In this document: positions 5,604-7,602 of the stretch, piece by piece
Position numbering within the stretch: position 1 is the stretch's first letter
Layout of the letters: each line of letters starts with the position of its first letter
Source: JBDUDK01 sp040002995
Lineage (GTDB): Bacteria > Actinomycetota > Acidimicrobiia > Acidimicrobiales > Ilumatobacteraceae
Assembly (NCBI GenBank): GCA_040002995.1
Contig: JBDUDK010000104.1
Coordinates: 1-7,602, forward strand
Length of the DNA: 7,602 nt
Reading direction: 5' to 3'
Position numbers and translations under genes: made by a program
The notes under the pieces: model-generated
Databases searched by the model: none
What the model was told of the DNA's origin: nothing
The model's input: the letters and a program-made list of their open reading frames with translations, nothing else

Positions 5604-7499
5604 GTGACCACCGATCCGAAGGCTGCCCTCGCGGCGGCGGTGGCCGCCCTCCCCGGCGGCGGTGAGACCCGCGACGGGCAGCGCGACATGGCGGCGGCGG
5701 TCACCGATGCCTTCACCAGCCACCGTCATCTCGTGGTGCAGGCGGGCACCGGAACGGGCAAGAGCCTCGCCTACCTCGTACCGGCGATCTGCTCCGGCGA
5801 GCGCGTCGTGGTGGCCACGGCGACCAAGGCACTGCAGGATCAGCTGGCCACGAAGGATCTGCCGGCGCTCGCCGCGTCGCTCGGAGTCGATTTCGAATGG
5901 GCAGTCCTCAAGGGCCGCTCGAACTACGTCTGCCTCCAACGGGTTCGCGAGGTGCTCGACGACGGCCAAGGCTCGCTCGAACTCGATGACATCAGTCCCA
6001 CGATCCAGCTCGAAGTCCGCAAGATCGCGCGTTGGGCAGGCGAGACCGACAGCGGTGATCGGGCCGAATTGTCGTGGGAACCCGACGGACGGGCATGGTC
6101 GGCCATCAGCGTGAGTGCGGCCGAATGTCCTGGGGCCACGCGTTGTCCGATGGGTGACGCGTGTTTCACCGAGTCGGCTCGCCGGCGCGCGGCCGCGGCG
6201 CAGATCGTGGTCACCAACATCCACCTCTACGGACTCGACATCGTGAGCGACGGCGCGTTGCTTCCCGATCACGACCTCGTAGTTATCGACGAGGCCCACC
6301 AGCTCGAAGACATCATCTCCGACACGTCCGGTATGGCCATCGGGCCGACCCGCTTCACGTACCTCGCGCGACTCGTGCGGGCGATCGTGGCCGACGACTC
6401 GCTCGTCGGTGAGCTCGCACTCGCCGGCTCACGTCTCGCCGCCGAGCTCACTCCGTTCATCGGCAAGCGGCTCCCGCTGGGCGACCTGGCACCGGTGATC
6501 GCCGACAGCCTGATCGCCGGCCGAGCCAAGGTGGAGGCCGCCGTCGTCGTGCTGCGCGCGATCGACACGCAAGTTACCGACGCGAACCAACGTCGCGTCC
6601 GTGCGATGAAGGCGGCGACGACGCTTCTCGAAGACATCGACGCCGCGCTTCGCGTCCCGCCCTCATACGTGCTTTGGGTCGAGGGCCCGGTCGAGAACGC
6701 CCGCCTGCTCGTGGCTCCGCTCGATGTCGGTCCCCTCCTGAACGACGGCCTGTGGTCGAAGCGCACGGCGGTGTTGACGAGTGCCACGATCCCCATCGCG
6801 CTGCCCGAGCGGGTCGGTCTCCCGGCCGACGATGTCGATGTCCTCGATGTCGGCAGTCCGTTTGAGTACGAGACAAACGCGCTGCTGTACTGCGCCGCTC
6901 ACCTGCCCGACCCGCGCGCGGCGGGCTTCGACGCCGCGGTGCACGAGGAGCTGCGGGCCCTGATCACTGCGGCCGGCGGCCGTACCCTCGCGCTGTTCAC
7001 GAGTTGGCGGGCGATGTACGCCGCGGTCGACGCGCTTCGCGACGAGCTTCCCTATCTCGTGCTCACCCAGGCCGACCTCCCCAAGCCGGCGCTGCTCGAC
7101 GCGTTCCGTGCCGATGAGTCGAGTTGCCTTTTCGCCACCGCCGGTCTGTTCCAGGGTGTCGACATACCCGGCGCAGCACTGCACCTCGTGACTCTTGACC
7201 GCATACCCTTCCCCCGCCCTGACGAACCTCTCCTCGAGGCGCGCCGCGAGCGCGCCGGACCAGCCGCGTTCCGCACCGTCGACCTTCCGCGCGCGGCCAC
7301 GCTGCTCGCACAGGCCGCGGGCCGTTTGATCCGTTCCACGACCGACCGTGGCGTCGTCGCGGTGTTCGACCCGCGCTTGGCCACCGCCGGCTATCGCTGG
7401 GATCTCGTGCGCGCTCTTCCCGCCATGCGCCGCACCAAAGACCGCGAGGAAGCCCAGGACTTCCTAAGGAGGCTCGCGGACGATCGCTCGTCGGCCTAG
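5604..7499 (+). CDS. dinG: ATP-dependent DNA helicase, DinG/XPD-like Fe-S superfamily 2
   Basis: DinG-type helicases are 5'-3' Fe-S helicases that resolve R-loops, D-loops and other structures during replication and repair. From the GTG at 5604 the product has 631 residues. It has a Q-motif-like RDGQRDM (23-29), Walker A GTGTGKS (48-54), motif Ia ATATKALQDQL, and cysteines C110, C175, C181 and C187, matching the 4Fe-4S site of XPD relatives. The DEAH box is D229-H232. Motif III is LTSATIP, motif V FATAGLFQGVDIPG (from 510), then DRIPFPRPDEP and motif VI QAAGRLIR (570-577). The frame stays open upstream to 5418, but that part lies opposite uppS and is arginine-rich non-homologous sequence. GTG 5604 fits the family N-terminus and the upstream -10 candidate. 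The close E. coli paralog YoaA is an alternative name. No exonuclease domain is fused, unlike some Firmicutes DinG. Confidence 0.92.
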   Translation: MTTDPKAALAAAVAALPGGGETRDGQRDMAAAVTDAFTSHRHLVVQAGTGTGKSLAYLVPAICSGERVVVATATKALQDQLATKDLPALAASLGVDFEWAVLKGRSNYVCLQRVREVLDDGQGSLELDDISPTIQLEVRKIARWAGETDSGDRAELSWEPDGRAWSAISVSAAECPGATRCPMGDACFTESARRRAAAAQIVVTNIHLYGLDIVSDGALLPDHDLVVIDEAHQLEDIISDTSGMAIGPTRFTYLARLVRAIVADDSLVGELALAGSRLAAELTPFIGKRLPLGDLAPVIADSLIAGRAKVEAAVVVLRAIDTQVTDANQRRVRAMKAATTLLEDIDAALRVPPSYVLWVEGPVENARLLVAPLDVGPLLNDGLWSKRTAVLTSATIPIALPERVGLPADDVDVLDVGSPFEYETNALLYCAAHLPDPRAAGFDAAVHEELRALITAAGGRTLALFTSWRAMYAAVDALRDELPYLVLTQADLPKPALLDAFRADESSCLFATAGLFQGVDIPGAALHLVTLDRIPFPRPDEPLLEARRERAGPAAFRTVDLPRAATLLAQAAGRLIRSTTDRGVVAVFDPRLATAGYRWDLVRALPAMRRTKDREEAQDFLRRLADDRSSA

Positions 7500-7602
7500 C
7501 CGGTGGCGACTCTCGGCGGTGGTCGGCTTTGGAAGGCGCGTCCGTCGGGGGGTGAGGATTTCGAGGGTGTTGTCGGGGTGGAGGCAGTGTTTCCAGTCGT
7601 TG
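7496..7602 (-). CDS. C-terminal tail of a probable DUF222/HNH endonuclease-like protein, apparently frameshifted (5' end outside window)
   Basis: The reverse strand from 7601 reads NDWKHCLHPDNTLEILTP and then, after dropping one base, DGRAFQSRPPPRVATG and a TAG at 7498-7496. This resembles the tail of actinobacterial DUF222/HNH proteins, where a His-Asn or His-His followed by Lys leads into a PDGT..TPTGR.Y..RPP-like end. The frame change falls at a run of six C (7547-7552, G on the + strand); five would keep one frame. As sequenced, the unshifted frame continues TPRRTRLPKPTTAESRHRLGRR and would stop at 7466-7464, inside the end of dinG. A true frameshift, a sequencing error or simple misreading of a short fragment are all possible. 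The HNH core itself is outside the window, so the family call rests on about 34 residues. Confidence 0.5.
   Translation of the reverse strand, partial: TTGNTASTPTTPSKSSPPDGRAFQSRPPPRVATG

Noticed and set aside
4157..5607. Two long plus-strand open frames (4157-4867 and 4891-5607) opposite recO and uppS
   Set aside because: They lie almost wholly antisense to recO and uppS, which have clear catalytic and zinc-binding motifs; the translated sequences show no domain and look like shadow composition.

Overview
The window reads as a stretch of a high-GC actinobacterial chromosome. The GC-rich third codon positions, the neighbouring uppS and recO, the apparent leaderless gene starts and a DUF222-like HNH tail all suit Actinobacteria. 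A deep lineage such as Acidimicrobiia is possible, but this is inference from style, not from a marker gene. It is almost entirely coding, and the longest gap between genes is 56 bases.

Positions 1-4108 (+ strand) hold the 3' part of a kdp operon: the end of kdpB, then kdpC, kdpD and kdpE, packed with 1-base and 4-base overlaps and one 18-base gap. KdpB and KdpC belong to the high-affinity K+-transporting P-type ATPase. KdpD (sensor kinase) and KdpE (OmpR-type regulator) form the two-component system that controls its expression. kdpA, any kdpF and the operon promoter would lie to the left, outside the window.

Positions 4109-5547 (- strand) hold uppS followed by recO, joined by a GTGA overlap. 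UppS makes the polyprenyl diphosphate lipid carrier for the cell wall; RecO works in RecF-pathway recombinational repair. The recO stop codon directly abuts the kdpE stop codon, with no spacer.

Positions 5548-5603 form a short divergent intergenic region. On each strand it carries a TANNNT hexamer 6-7 bases before the start codon, as expected for leaderless transcripts. Positions 5604-7499 (+ strand) encode a DinG/XPD-family helicase with an intact Fe-S cysteine set. The last 100 or so bases hold the tail, on the - strand, of a probable DUF222/HNH endonuclease-like gene. It seems to carry a one-base frameshift at a six-base homopolymer, and its stop overlaps the dinG stop.

I see no mobile element, CRISPR array, RNA gene or clearly new system. 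The points most worth checking are the paired leaderless promoters, the frameshifted HNH tail, and the two convergent gene junctions with no terminator space.
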